DNA from: Methanobacterium sp.
GTDB taxonomy: Archaea; Methanobacteriota; Methanobacteria; Methanobacteriales; Methanobacteriaceae
NCBI GenBank assembly: GCA_003162115.1
Contig: PMMV01000068.1
Location: 84,098 to 99,783 of the forward strand
Length of the DNA: 15,686 nt
Direction of reading: 5' to 3'
In this document: positions 6,612 to 15,686 of the stretch, one piece after another
Layout: each line of letters opens with the position of its first letter
Numbering within the stretch: position 1 is the first letter of the stretch
Notes under the pieces: generated by a model
What the model was told of the DNA's origin: nothing
The model's input: the letters and a program-made list of their open reading frames with translations, nothing else
Database searches by the model: none
Position numbers and translations under genes: made by a program

Positions 6612-8453
6612 TTAGAAACTAACTCTATTGGCTAGTTTCACTGGCAATGGGAGTTTTCTGAAGGGCATTCCTTCTGTCTCTTTATGAATTTTCTCAATAA
6701 GATCATCAATTTTCATTGAAACTTTCTCATTAGATTCGCGGATATTTATGGTCATCGGAACTCCTTCAAGTTCCCTATCCCCTAATACAATAACGTATGG
6801 AGCCCATTCACCACCTGCATTTCTAATCTTTTTACCAACAGTTTCATGCCTGTCGTCAATATCTACCCTAATATTTTGATCCCTTAATTGCTGGGCAATC
6901 TCTTCTGTCTTTTCTAAGTGACGTTCAGCAATAGGTATTATCCTAACTTGTGTTGGTATAAGCCAGACTGGAAGCATTGGAGGTTTATCTTTGATTATAG
7001 CAGTTTTCTCGAGTAAACTGCATATGACTCGTTCAATACTTCCTGTAGGACTGCAATGAATTATAATTGGGTTAATTTCCTCTTCTTCAGGATTGATATA
7101 GGTAATTCCAAATCTCTCACCACTTTCAACATCTATCTGTATTGTAGGATTTTCAATGGGTCTTCCAAGATAATCTATAGCTGCAAAATCCATTTTAGCA
7201 ATCCAGTAATGTTTTCTTTCTGGTAATATCTCAAGTAGTACTGGTTTACCAATTTTATCTGCTGCAGAGTAAACCCACTCAGTATTATCATCTAAAAATT
7301 CTTTTGTTGTCCTTATAATTACTTCGTAATTAACATCAAGATCAACACCAGTTTGTTTACACATGGTGATCTGGCTGTCGAATTCCTCCATTGCCTGTTC
7401 TATATTAGCGCATACAGTGTGAAGGTCGGGCATTGTAAATCCACGGAGTCTTTTAAGACCAACTACTTCACCCTTTTTCTCTAAACGGAAACTATAAGTA
7501 GAGAGTTCGTATATTCCTATTGGAAGATTTTTCCAAGTAAGAAAAGAATCTGAAAGAATTCGGAAAGCTCCAAAGCAACAAGCGTATCTTAGCATTAATT
7601 CTTTGTTTTTTGTGCCCATTCTGTACTGACGTTCTCCAAATTTCTCTGCGTGTACCCGAATTGCATCGTCTGCGAGATCGTACATAATTGGAGTTTCAAC
7701 AGGCATGGCTCCTCTTTCCGTGACTAGATTATAAACATAATCCGATAATAGGTCTCTTATAAGTCTACCTTTCGGATACCATCTTAAATGCCCAATATCA
7801 GCAGAGGGCTCATAATCTGCTAATTTCTTCTCTCTCATTAATTTAACATGCGGAGGTTCTTCCCCTGATGATTTCATCCTTCCAAGTTCGTAATCAACAA
7901 GTTTTTCAAGATCGTTTTTCTGGTAATTAAATTTTTCAGTGCTTATAATTTTTCTTTCATGGAGTATGTAGAACTCTGACTTTCCAGATTCAGATTTATT
8001 AATTTCTTTAGTTACATCATCTGGTTTTTTCCCGGCTGTGATGGTTCTGGAAAGTTCTGAAAGTGGATGGCCCTTACATGAAACTTCAAAAGATTTGTAC
8101 CATCCAAAAGGAACCCTTTTAACAGTTATCTCCATTTCATCTAATCTATCTTCCATATTGGTGAGAACCTTTTTTGCAGCATCAGGTGAGCTTAATGATG
8201 AACTTAAATGCGCATATGGGTATATGACTACGACTTTTGCGCCTACTTTACCATATACATCTTTAATTTCATTAACAGCGTTCTCAACCACCAAATCCAT
8301 ATCAGTTTCATCTTCCTTTTCAACTGCTGTGAAGACTACAAGAGCGTTTTCATATACTCCTTCTTTCTTATCATTATCTATTTTTTCTGCTATCCTAGTT
8401 TTAGACTTCGTTTTGTATTTCAAATAATCAGAATGAATTAAAAGTATTCTCAT
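6612..8453 (-). CDS. thrS: Threonyl-tRNA synthetase, archaeal type
   Basis: This class II synthetase charges tRNA-Thr in the cytoplasm. At 613 residues it is full length. The N-terminus ([23 protein letters not shown] at 78-86, GWYKSF at 117-122, [10 protein letters not shown] at 127-136) is the archaeal editing domain, related to D-aminoacyl-tRNA deacylase, which removes mischarged serine; bacterial ThrRS has an unrelated one. The catalytic core has motif 1 around [10 protein letters not shown] (251-260), motif 2 with [12 protein letters not shown] (335-346), and motif 3 in [12 protein letters not shown]. Zinc ligands are expected at Cys302 or Cys303, the His of DLH (345) and the His of HCSPTG. 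The anticodon domain includes [17 protein letters not shown]. The start is fixed by a GGTGG site just upstream of the ATG. No archaeal ThrRS riboswitch or T-box is seen. Confidence 0.97.
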   Translation of the reverse strand: MRILLIHSDYLKYKTKSKTRIAEKIDNDKKEGVYENALVVFTAVEKEDETDMDLVVENAVNEIKDVYGKVGAKVVVIYPYAHLSSSLSSPDAAKKVLTNMEDRLDEMEITVKRVPFGWYKSFEVSCKGHPLSELSRTITAGKKPDDVTKEINKSESGKSEFYILHERKIISTEKFNYQKNDLEKLVDYELGRMKSSGEEPPHVKLMREKKLADYEPSADIGHLRWYPKGRLIRDLLSDYVYNLVTERGAMPVETPIMYDLADDAIRVHAEKFGERQYRMGTKNKELMLRYACCFGAFRILSDSFLTWKNLPIGIYELSTYSFRLEKKGEVVGLKRLRGFTMPDLHTVCANIEQAMEEFDSQITMCKQTGVDLDVNYEVIIRTTKEFLDDNTEWVYSAADKIGKPVLLEILPERKHYWIAKMDFAAIDYLGRPIENPTIQIDVESGERFGITYINPEEEEINPIIIHCSPTGSIERVICSLLEKTAIIKDKPPMLPVWLIPTQVRIIPIAERHLEKTEEIAQQLRDQNIRVDIDDRHETVGKKIRNAGGEWAPYVIVLGDRELEGVPMTINIRESNEKVSMKIDDLIEKIHKETEGMPFRKLPLPVKLANRVSF

Positions 8454-8899
8454 TATACCACCTTTATCTTATCGTTAAAATTCGTTAGTATTCATCTTTT
8501 TCAATTAGAATGTGAAGATATTTATCGATTATAACTCCATTAATATAGAGTGTGATTTACTCACCTATTCATATTGATTTAATTAGAGTATTTATGTACT
8601 TTATGAAATTACAAAATGAATCCTAATTAAATTCATATCTATTCAAAAATAAAACAAATTTTTTAACCTTATAATAATTTATTTAGTATTGAAGAAAGAT
8701 ATTTAAGTGTCAAATACTATTTTAAAGAATAATTTGGGACTTATTTATATTAAACTGGAATAATTAATTATAGAAATGATAATTATAAATGATCTATTAA
8801 TTCTTATATAATATAATATTCAAAAATGATTACAATTTAATAAAAAATACATATTAAAATTTCTAAATTTGTTTTAAATAGTTTATACATGGTGATAAA
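8454..8899. promoter_or_regulatory. Divergent thrS / ilvD promoter region
   Basis: This is 446 bp of very AT-rich DNA with no credible ORF. Toward thrS, GATAAATAT (8518-8526, minus) is a TATA-like box that would give a leader of about 40 nt before the GGTGG site. Toward ilvD, TTATATAATATAATATT (8804-8820) is the likeliest box A, with GGTGA (8891-8895) as the ribosome-binding site. The only small symmetry I see is GAGT...ACTC near 8548. It is too short to call a regulatory element. Confidence 0.4.
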
Positions 8900-10555
8900 A
8901 TGAGAAGTGATACCATTAAAAAGGGTTTGCACAGAACACCCCACAGAACCCTTTTAAGGGCTTGTGGAGTCACAGACGAAGATATGGAAAGACCATTTAT
9001 CGGTATTGCTAATAGCTTTACAGAAATTGTTCCGGGTCATTTACATCTAAAAAGTGTGGCAGAGGCTGTGAAAACAGGCATAAATAATGCAGGCGGAGTA
9101 GCATTTGAATTTAATACCATGGCAATATGTGATGGAATTGCAATGAACCATGAGGGTATGCGTTACTCCCTTGCATCAAGGGAAATAGTAGCAGATACTG
9201 TTGAAAGCATGGCAATGGCCCACCAATTCGATGGGCTGGTAATGATCCCTACCTGTGATAAGATTGTTCCAGGTATGCTCATGGCCGCCGCAAGGTTAGA
9301 TATACCTTCCATAGTAGTTACAGGCGGACCAATGCTTCCTGGAGAATTTAAAGGCAAATCAGTGGATTTAATAGATGTTTATGAAGCTGTTGGTGCAGTT
9401 TCATCAGGTAAAATGAGTGAAGAAGATATTTACGAACTCGAAAGATGTGCCTGTCCCGGGCCGGGTTCCTGTGCTGGGCTTTTTACAGCTAATACAATGG
9501 CTTGTATAACAGAAGCCATTGGAATGAGTTTACCATATTGCGCAACAACACATGCAGTTGCGAGTAAAAAGATCCGGCTTGCACGCCAATCCGGTGAGAA
9601 GATATTGGAACTGATTGATAAAAATATAACTCCTTCTAAGATAATGACACAGAAAGCCTTTGAAAATGCAATAGCAGTTGATATGGCACTTGGAGGCTCA
9701 TCAAATACAACACTTCATATTCCTGCAATAGCATATGAGCTCGTTGATAGTGGTGTTGTTGTTAATCTTGACCTTTTCGACGATCTGAGCAAGAAAATTC
9801 CACATATAACCTCCATAAGTCCATCCGGTTTACATAGCATGTTAGATCTTGACAAAGCCGGAGGTATACCTGGTGTTTTAAAGGTTTTAGAGAGTAAATT
9901 AAATATGAATGTTCTTACATGCACTGGCAAGTCTTTAAAGGAGAACATAGCAAATTCATCGGTTCTGGACGAGACTGTAATAAGACCGCTAGAAGATCCC
10001 ATTCATACTCAAGGAGGAATAGCGGTTTTAAAAGGTAATTTAGCCCCTAAAGGATCTGTAATTAAACAAGGAGCTGTTGATCAAGATATGATGAAACATG
10101 AAGGACCGGCCAAGGTTTACAACAGTGAGGAAGAATGCGTCACAGCAATCTTTAGGGGAGAAGTGATTGAGGGAGACGTTGTTGTTATTCGTTATGAAGG
10201 TCCGAAGGGAGGTCCGGGTATGAGAGAAATGTTGAACCCCACTTCTGCCATATCTGGAATGGAAATAAAATCCGTCGCACTTATAACAGACGGAAGATTT
10301 TCAGGAGGAACAAGAGGGCCTTGTATAGGTCATATTTCACCTGAAGCTATGGTCGGAGGCCCAATAGCAGCTGTTAATAATGGAGATATCATTAAAATAG
10401 ATATTTCTAACAGAATTCTGGAACTCAAACTATCTGATGAAGAGATTGAAAAAAGAATTAAAAACGCAATTAAACCAGAACGTAAAGTGAAAGGATCGCT
10501 TGCAAGATACATGAAACTTGTCACATCAGCTGACGAGGGAGCAGTTTTAAGATAG
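8900..10555 (+). CDS. ilvD: Dihydroxy-acid dehydratase
   Basis: IlvD dehydrates 2,3-dihydroxy-isovalerate and its methylvalerate homologue to the 2-keto acids in valine, leucine and isoleucine synthesis. The 551-residue protein carries the Fe-S and Mg signatures [11 protein letters not shown] (77-87), [11 protein letters not shown] (117-127, Cys119) and [18 protein letters not shown] (183-200, Cys191). It also has the C-terminal [19 protein letters not shown] segment. The first conserved segment reads [13 protein letters not shown], with no cysteine where [2Fe-2S] plant-type enzymes have PCN. That resembles the E. coli subtype, described as carrying an oxygen-labile [4Fe-4S] cluster, which would suit a strict anaerobe. 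The GGTGA site upstream sets the start. The gene is followed 11 bp later by the signal peptidase gene. Confidence 0.97.
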   Translation: MRSDTIKKGLHRTPHRTLLRACGVTDEDMERPFIGIANSFTEIVPGHLHLKSVAEAVKTGINNAGGVAFEFNTMAICDGIAMNHEGMRYSLASREIVADTVESMAMAHQFDGLVMIPTCDKIVPGMLMAAARLDIPSIVVTGGPMLPGEFKGKSVDLIDVYEAVGAVSSGKMSEEDIYELERCACPGPGSCAGLFTANTMACITEAIGMSLPYCATTHAVASKKIRLARQSGEKILELIDKNITPSKIMTQKAFENAIAVDMALGGSSNTTLHIPAIAYELVDSGVVVNLDLFDDLSKKIPHITSISPSGLHSMLDLDKAGGIPGVLKVLESKLNMNVLTCTGKSLKENIANSSVLDETVIRPLEDPIHTQGGIAVLKGNLAPKGSVIKQGAVDQDMMKHEGPAKVYNSEEECVTAIFRGEVIEGDVVVIRYEGPKGGPGMREMLNPTSAISGMEIKSVALITDGRFSGGTRGPCIGHISPEAMVGGPIAAVNNGDIIKIDISNRILELKLSDEEIEKRIKNAIKPERKVKGSLARYMKLVTSADEGAVLR

Positions 10556-10566
10556 GAGTGAATTTA

Positions 10567-10992
10567 ATGTCAAATAGCCGTGAAATAATTAGTTACGTGG
10601 CGATAATAGTCATAGGAATAATTTTAGCCCAACATATGAATGTGGTGGTATCAGGTAGTATGGAACCTGTTTTTTATAGAGGAGACGTTGTAGTTATTGA
10701 AAAAACAGATTTTCTAGGTATAAATGAAATAAACCCTGACGATCTGAAAATTGGTGATATAGTAATCTATAATGCCACTTGGTTCCCTGAACCAGTTATA
10801 CATCGAATAATTGCCACTGGTACCTCAGCAAATGGAACACCATATTATATAACTAAGGGAGATAATAATCCGGTACAGGACCCTGCACCAGTTTATCATG
10901 ACCAGGTAGAAGCTAAGGTTGTAACCATTGGCAATACTCCATTCGTGATCCCAAAAGTGGGTTATATAACGCTATGGATAAGAGGATTATAA
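10567..10992 (+). CDS. Signal peptidase I, archaeal/ER (S26B) type
   Basis: This membrane-anchored serine protease removes signal peptides from exported preproteins. From the ATG at 10567 it has 141 residues. There is one N-terminal membrane segment (about residues 7-21), then the nucleophile in VSGSMEP (Ser31) on the outer face. The ER/archaeal-type histidine is in PVIHRI (His79) in place of the bacterial lysine. The acidic site is [10 protein letters not shown] (Asp99 and Asp105). There is no C-terminal membrane anchor. A GTG at 10558 would add three residues, but GGAGTG (10555-10560) makes a proper Shine-Dalgarno site for the ATG at 10567, so I chose the latter. That site overlaps the ilvD stop codon, indicating co-transcription with ilvD and possible translational coupling. 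Confidence 0.93.
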   Translation: MSNSREIISYVAIIVIGIILAQHMNVVVSGSMEPVFYRGDVVVIEKTDFLGINEINPDDLKIGDIVIYNATWFPEPVIHRIIATGTSANGTPYYITKGDNNPVQDPAPVYHDQVEAKVVTIGNTPFVIPKVGYITLWIRGL

Positions 10993-11041
10993 TAAATTAA
11001 ATTTTAACTTGTATTTAGGATTAATTTCTTAAATGCAACTA

Positions 11042-11054
11042 TTTTTTTATTTTT
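11042..11054 (+). terminator. Oligo-T terminator after the ilvD/signal peptidase pair
   Basis: TTTTTTT (11042-11048) followed by TTTT (11051-11054), about 50 nt past the signal peptidase stop codon. Oligo-T tracts without a hairpin are the normal archaeal transcript end. Confidence 0.4.
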
Positions 11055-11118
11055 AAAGGATTTGAAAAAAAATAACTAGTAATCAGAATATTATATTGAT
11101 CAGGATATGGTGAATTAT

Positions 11119-12807
11119 ATGTACAGAACTTTAATATCAGAATCGATTAAATCGCTTGAAAATGCTATCTCTACACTAGGCTGGGAAGTTCCAGAAGGTA
11201 TAAAGATTGAAGAACCTCCAAATCCTAATTTAGGTGATCTTGCAAGTTCAGTTTCATTTCAACTTGCGAAAAATCTTAAAAGACCCCCAATGGATATTAC
11301 TAATGATATTCTCGAGGTAATAGAGATATCAAAGATTTTCAAAAAGGTAGATAGTAAAGGTCCTTACATCAATTTCTTTGTTAATTATGATAAATTCTCA
11401 AAAACTGTTTTAAATTCCGTTAAAGAAGATTATGGAAAACTTGAAGATAAAAATAGCAAAATAATTCTAGAACACACTTCAGCTAATCCTAATGGACCTC
11501 TTCACATAGGTCATATTAGAAATTCTATAATCGGTGATTCTCTGGCACGCGTATTAAAATACGCTGGATACAAAGTTGAAACACAGTATTATGTTAATGA
11601 TATGGGAAGACAGATTGCGATGATTGTATGGGGAATTTATAATCTTGAATACAAAATTGATCCAGAAGGAAAACCAGACCACGAAATTGGAAAACTTTAT
11701 TTTCAAGTAAATGAGGAACTTCGTGCCAATCCGGATCTCAAGTCTGAGATCAGTGCAATACTAAAACGATATGAAAAGGGTGAAGATAAAGAACTTGAAG
11801 AACTCTTTGAAGATGTTGTTAAAAAGTGTCTTGAGGGTATATCAATCACATGTGATAAACTCAATGTGATGCATGATGCATTTATATGGGAGAGCCGGTT
11901 TATTAAAAACGGTAGTGTAGCTCAGATATTGAAATCTTTGGATGGATACACACAGAAGAATGAAGTGGTATACATGGACTTGAATGAGTATGGAATTGAG
12001 AAAGAACTCATACTCATACGATCAGATGGAACCTCATTATACTCCACTAGGGACTTGGCATACCATGTTGAAAAATCTGAAAATTCAGATCGTTCAATTG
12101 ATATTTTAGGTTCTGATCACAAGCTTGCAATAGAGCAGTTGAAAATACCACTTGAGCTTCTAGGTATCAAAACTCCAGAAGTAATATTTTATGAGTTCAT
12201 AACCCTGCCAGAAGGTTCTATGTCCACTAGACGTGGTGTTTTTATAAGTGTTGATGATCTTATGGAAGAAGCTATTGAAAGAGCCATGCAAGAAATTGAA
12301 AAAAGAAGAACAGACCTTGAATATTCCAAACGTTCGAAAATAGCCGAACAAGTAGGTATAGGTGCAATTAGGTATTACATAGCCAGATTATCTCCAGAAA
12401 AACATATAGTTTTTAAATGGGATGAAGCTTTGAGCTTTGAAAGGGGTTGTGCATCTATACAATACTCACACGCACGAGCTTGTAAACTTTTAGAGAAGGC
12501 AGGTTATAATAAAAAGGAAAAAATCAAGATTAACGATTGGATCCTTGAACATCCCTTTGAAATTGAGCTTGTAAAGATTATCTCTAAATTTTCTTCGATT
12601 ATAGAAGATTCTGCAAGGATAAATAGAGTTCACAATATTGCACAGTATTCCCAGGATCTTGCGGGGGCATTTAACAAGTTCTACAAATCAGTCCCGGTAA
12701 TTGGTTCAGAAAAAGAGGATTTAAGACTATCAGTAGTTGATAAATCCCGTATAACTATCCGAAACTGTCTTAAACTTATGGGAATTGAAGCTCCGGACTC
12801 AATGTAG
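11119..12807 (+). CDS. argS: Arginyl-tRNA synthetase
   Basis: This class I synthetase charges tRNA-Arg. From the ATG at 11119 it has 562 residues. It has an N-terminal Add1 tRNA-recognition domain (about residues 1-100), then the ATP signature [16 protein letters not shown] (HIGH at 129-132). [11 protein letters not shown] follows. SMSTRRG (367-373) occupies the KMSKS position with Ser instead of the first Lys, which is common in ArgRS. The C-terminal DALR anticodon domain begins near [15 protein letters not shown]. An ATG at 11107 is also in frame, but GGTGA (11109-11113), five bases before the ATG at 11119, marks the second as the real start. A TATA-like AATATTATATT (11087-11097) lies close upstream. 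argS converges with argF, so arginine synthesis and charging genes are neighbours. Confidence 0.96.
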   Translation: MYRTLISESIKSLENAISTLGWEVPEGIKIEEPPNPNLGDLASSVSFQLAKNLKRPPMDITNDILEVIEISKIFKKVDSKGPYINFFVNYDKFSKTVLNSVKEDYGKLEDKNSKIILEHTSANPNGPLHIGHIRNSIIGDSLARVLKYAGYKVETQYYVNDMGRQIAMIVWGIYNLEYKIDPEGKPDHEIGKLYFQVNEELRANPDLKSEISAILKRYEKGEDKELEELFEDVVKKCLEGISITCDKLNVMHDAFIWESRFIKNGSVAQILKSLDGYTQKNEVVYMDLNEYGIEKELILIRSDGTSLYSTRDLAYHVEKSENSDRSIDILGSDHKLAIEQLKIPLELLGIKTPEVIFYEFITLPEGSMSTRRGVFISVDDLMEEAIERAMQEIEKRRTDLEYSKRSKIAEQVGIGAIRYYIARLSPEKHIVFKWDEALSFERGCASIQYSHARACKLLEKAGYNKKEKIKINDWILEHPFEIELVKIISKFSSIIEDSARINRVHNIAQYSQDLAGAFNKFYKSVPVIGSEKEDLRLSVVDKSRITIRNCLKLMGIEAPDSM

Positions 12808-12821
12808 AATTAAGTGATTTA

Positions 12822-12830
12822 TTTTTTTTT
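12822..12830 (+). terminator. argS oligo-T terminator
   Basis: A run of nine T residues 15 nt past the argS stop codon, in the 53-bp gap between the convergent argS and argF genes. No strong stem precedes it. Confidence 0.5.
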
Positions 12831-12860
12831 ATGAATGATAGAATTAAAGCATTTAAAGGT

Positions 12861-13772
12861 TTATTCGTCATTTTTTAAAAGTGTTGATAGTATTGCAGCT
12901 TGAACATGCATCCTGTTTTCTGCTTGATCCCATATAACTGACTGAGAACTTTTCATAACTTCATCAGTTATTTCTTGCCCCCTTATAGCTGGAAGGCAAT
13001 GCATAACAATTGTGTCTGGTTTAGTATGGCTCAAAAGTTCCATGTTGACTTGATAATCATTTAAATCTATCATACGTTGTAATTTTTCGTCTTCATCACC
13101 CATACTTACCCAAACATCAGTATAAATAACATCAGCATCTTTAATTCCCTCTAAAACATTGCTGGTAATTTGTATATTTGAACCAGTTTCTTCAGCGAAC
13201 ATCTGTGCCTCTTCAAATATTTCTAAGTCAGGTTCGTATCCCGAAGGACATACAACAGTCATATCCATACCAATCAAAGCACATGCAAGTAAAAGAGAAT
13301 TGCAAACATTGTTTCCATCGCCTAAATATGCCATTTTTAAGTTATAACTTTTTTTATGTTCATATATAGTGAATATGTCTGTTATTGCTTGGCATGGATG
13401 CTCCTTATTCGTTAAACCATTAATAACAGGTACATCTGAATTTTCAGCAAATTTTTGTACTTCTTGATGTTCTTTAGCCCTTATCATAACCCCGTCAACG
13501 TAACGGGACATTACCTTTGCTGTGTCTTCAATGATCTCCCCCCGGCCTAATTGCATATCAGATGCAGATAAGTAAAGGGGACTACCTCCAAGGTGATACA
13601 TCGCTACTTCAAATGATATTCTCGTCCTTGTTGAAGCTTTTTCAAATATCATTGCAAGTGTTTTGTTCTTCAGGGGTTTTTTAACTACTGGATACTCTTT
13701 AAAATACGCTGCTAGTTTTAATAATTCGAATATGTCTTGTTTTGCATCGGTTACCGATAAAAGATGTTTCAT
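12861..13772 (-). CDS. argF: Ornithine carbamoyltransferase
   Basis: ArgF joins carbamoyl phosphate and ornithine to citrulline, the sixth step of arginine synthesis, as a cytoplasmic trimer or higher oligomer. All family signatures are present in the 303 residues: carbamoyl-phosphate loop STRTR (47-51), HPCQ (125-128), the ornithine-side SMGDE (223-227) and HCLPA (258-262), whose Cys259 contacts ornithine. The SMG loop, together with HCLPA, identifies an OTCase rather than an aspartate transcarbamylase. The length is typical. The ATG is preceded by GGGAG. A set of three AACTATA repeats lies near the predicted promoter (13843-13872) and may control it. It does not appear to be in an operon with purD, which lies upstream and ends 264 bp before it. 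Confidence 0.97.
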   Translation of the reverse strand: MKHLLSVTDAKQDIFELLKLAAYFKEYPVVKKPLKNKTLAMIFEKASTRTRISFEVAMYHLGGSPLYLSASDMQLGRGEIIEDTAKVMSRYVDGVMIRAKEHQEVQKFAENSDVPVINGLTNKEHPCQAITDIFTIYEHKKSYNLKMAYLGDGNNVCNSLLLACALIGMDMTVVCPSGYEPDLEIFEEAQMFAEETGSNIQITSNVLEGIKDADVIYTDVWVSMGDEDEKLQRMIDLNDYQVNMELLSHTKPDTIVMHCLPAIRGQEITDEVMKSSQSVIWDQAENRMHVQAAILSTLLKNDE

Positions 13773-13842
13773 TACATATCTCCCAAAAAACTGATGTTCT
13801 TTCTAAGAATTAAATTATCTCATTTCAACATTACTTAAATTT

Positions 13843-13872
13843 AACTATACTGATCCCTATAGTTGAACTATA
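13843..13872. repeat. Three 7-bp AACTATA repeats at the argF promoter
   Basis: AACTATA (13843-13849), its inverse TATAGTT (13858-13864) and AACTATA again (13866-13872) form a symmetric set. The last two make a 15-bp palindrome around a central G. Copies one and three are in the same orientation, 23 bp apart, close to two helical turns. A minus-strand box A candidate (TTTTATAG, 13869-13876) overlaps the third copy, so a bound protein would sit between box A and the start site near 13847. No regulator is identified. Confidence 0.45.
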
Positions 13873-13946
13873 AAAATCACTCAATGAAAAACGGTTTATG
13901 TAACTTAACAATTCATTTTCTGATAATTTAAGTTATAAATAACTAT

Positions 13947-13999
13947 AAAAAAATTAAGGCCTCTTTATTAGAAATATAAATATCGCATTTAGAGCCTTA
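13947..13999 (-). terminator. Hairpin plus oligo-T after purD
   Basis: Reading the minus strand, TAAGGCTCT (13999-13991) pairs with AGAGGCCTTA (13964-13955) with one bulged G across a 26-nt A/T-rich loop. ATTTTTTTATAG follows, with seven T residues at 13953-13947. It lies 38 nt past the purD stop codon and before the argF promoter, so it would insulate argF from purD transcription. Confidence 0.45.
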
Positions 14000-14036
14000 T
14001 TGAATTTAAACAATTGAAATAATAATAAATTTATCT

Positions 14037-15344
<1,308 letters not shown>

Positions 15345-15686
15345 ATTACTCCTCCTTAATCTAAATTTATAACTCCCTCACTTATAAAAAATGATTGGAA
15401 CTAATTTATAATTTGTATTATAACAGAAATTTTTAGAATCATAACATTCAAAATGGAATTTAAGTTATATTTTTTAAAAGTAAATATATGGTTTTGTGAC
15501 CTAAATAATGCTTAATCATATTATAAATGATTTATAAAAAGATACAACCTGAATAGTTATTATTAATAATTTATGAACGTTTTATTCAAGTTTAGAATGA
15601 TTCATATTACTATCCAAAATAAATCACTAATTTTATTATGAAACTTTCTCATTCAATTTGTAATAAAAGATAATATATACATCTAC
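15345..15686. promoter_or_regulatory. purD upstream region
   Basis: This is 342 bp to the window edge. Next to purD it holds the GGAGGA site and a box A candidate (TTTTTATAA on the minus strand, 15382-15390). The rest is very AT-rich. AATCAT (15514-15519) and ATGATT (15527-15532) form a weak 6-bp hairpin. The longest sensible reading frame I checked is about 20 codons, so I see no gene or RNA. Confidence 0.4.

Noticed and set aside
8038..8427. 129-codon open frame on the plus strand
   Set aside because: It is antisense to the conserved editing domain of thrS and has no start signal.
8454..8899. Possible T-box, riboswitch or tRNA-like control element upstream of thrS or ilvD
   Set aside because: I see no extended pairing or conserved element. 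T-boxes are a bacterial feature, and the small GAGT...ACTC symmetry is too short.
10558..10566. GTG start for the signal peptidase three codons upstream
   Set aside because: The GTG lies within the Shine-Dalgarno sequence that serves the ATG at 10567.
12217..12237. Apparent loss of the KMSKS lysine in ArgRS (SMSTRRG)
   Set aside because: Degenerate KMSKS loops are common in arginyl-tRNA synthetases, so this is not evidence of a defective enzyme.
13339..13350. AAGTTATAACTT palindrome resembling the parA-flanking sites, with a similar string at 14601-14610
   Set aside because: Both fall inside coding sequence (argF and purD), where they encode the same Lys-Lys-Ser-Tyr-Asn residues. They lack the ACTTATAAGT core, so chance is sufficient.
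15453..15515. 20-residue open frame upstream of purD
   Set aside because: Too short, with AT-rich low-complexity content and no ribosome-binding site.

Overview
The window comes from an AT-rich methanogenic archaeon of the order Methanobacteriales, most likely Methanobacterium or a close relative. Three things point there. It holds methanogenesis and F430 genes (the start of mtd, then a CfbB/CbiA amidotransferase). Its aminoacyl-tRNA synthetases and signal peptidase are of archaeal type. Its start sites are a mixture of GGAGG/GGTGA Shine-Dalgarno sites and apparently leaderless promoters with TATA boxes. From memory, unverified, the gene content resembles the corresponding chromosomal region of Methanothermobacter. 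I see no IS element, tRNA, rRNA, CRISPR array or phage gene.

Layout. Positions 1-2903 are on the minus strand: the first codons of mtd (cut by the window edge), a 339-bp promoter region, an uncharacterised GT-B/DUF354-like protein and, upstream of that, cfbB. A short divergent promoter region separates cfbB from a plus-strand radical SAM protein with a C-terminal helix-hairpin-helix domain (2987-4105). Next is a minus-strand two-gene operon (4237-5459): a ParA/Soj ATPase followed, with a 4-bp overlap, by a small partner protein. The partner carries the N-terminal ParA-activating peptide of bacterial ParB but no ParB domain. Related TTATAAGTTATAA-type palindromes lie both upstream and downstream of this operon. 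A six-cysteine zinc-ribbon protein and a possible 54-codon leaderless gene follow on the plus strand. The rest is housekeeping: thrS (minus), ilvD and a signal peptidase gene (plus, probably co-transcribed), argS (plus), then argF and purD (minus).

How the genes work together. mtd and cfbB serve methanogenesis: Mtd performs an F420-dependent C1 step, and CfbB helps make F430, the nickel cofactor of methyl-CoM reductase. ilvD, argF and purD are biosynthetic genes, thrS and argS charge tRNA, and the signal peptidase matures exported proteins. The most novel-looking element is the ParA operon with its palindromes. It looks like a compact chromosome-segregation (partition) module in which a ParB-type activating peptide has been joined to an unrelated helical C-terminal domain.
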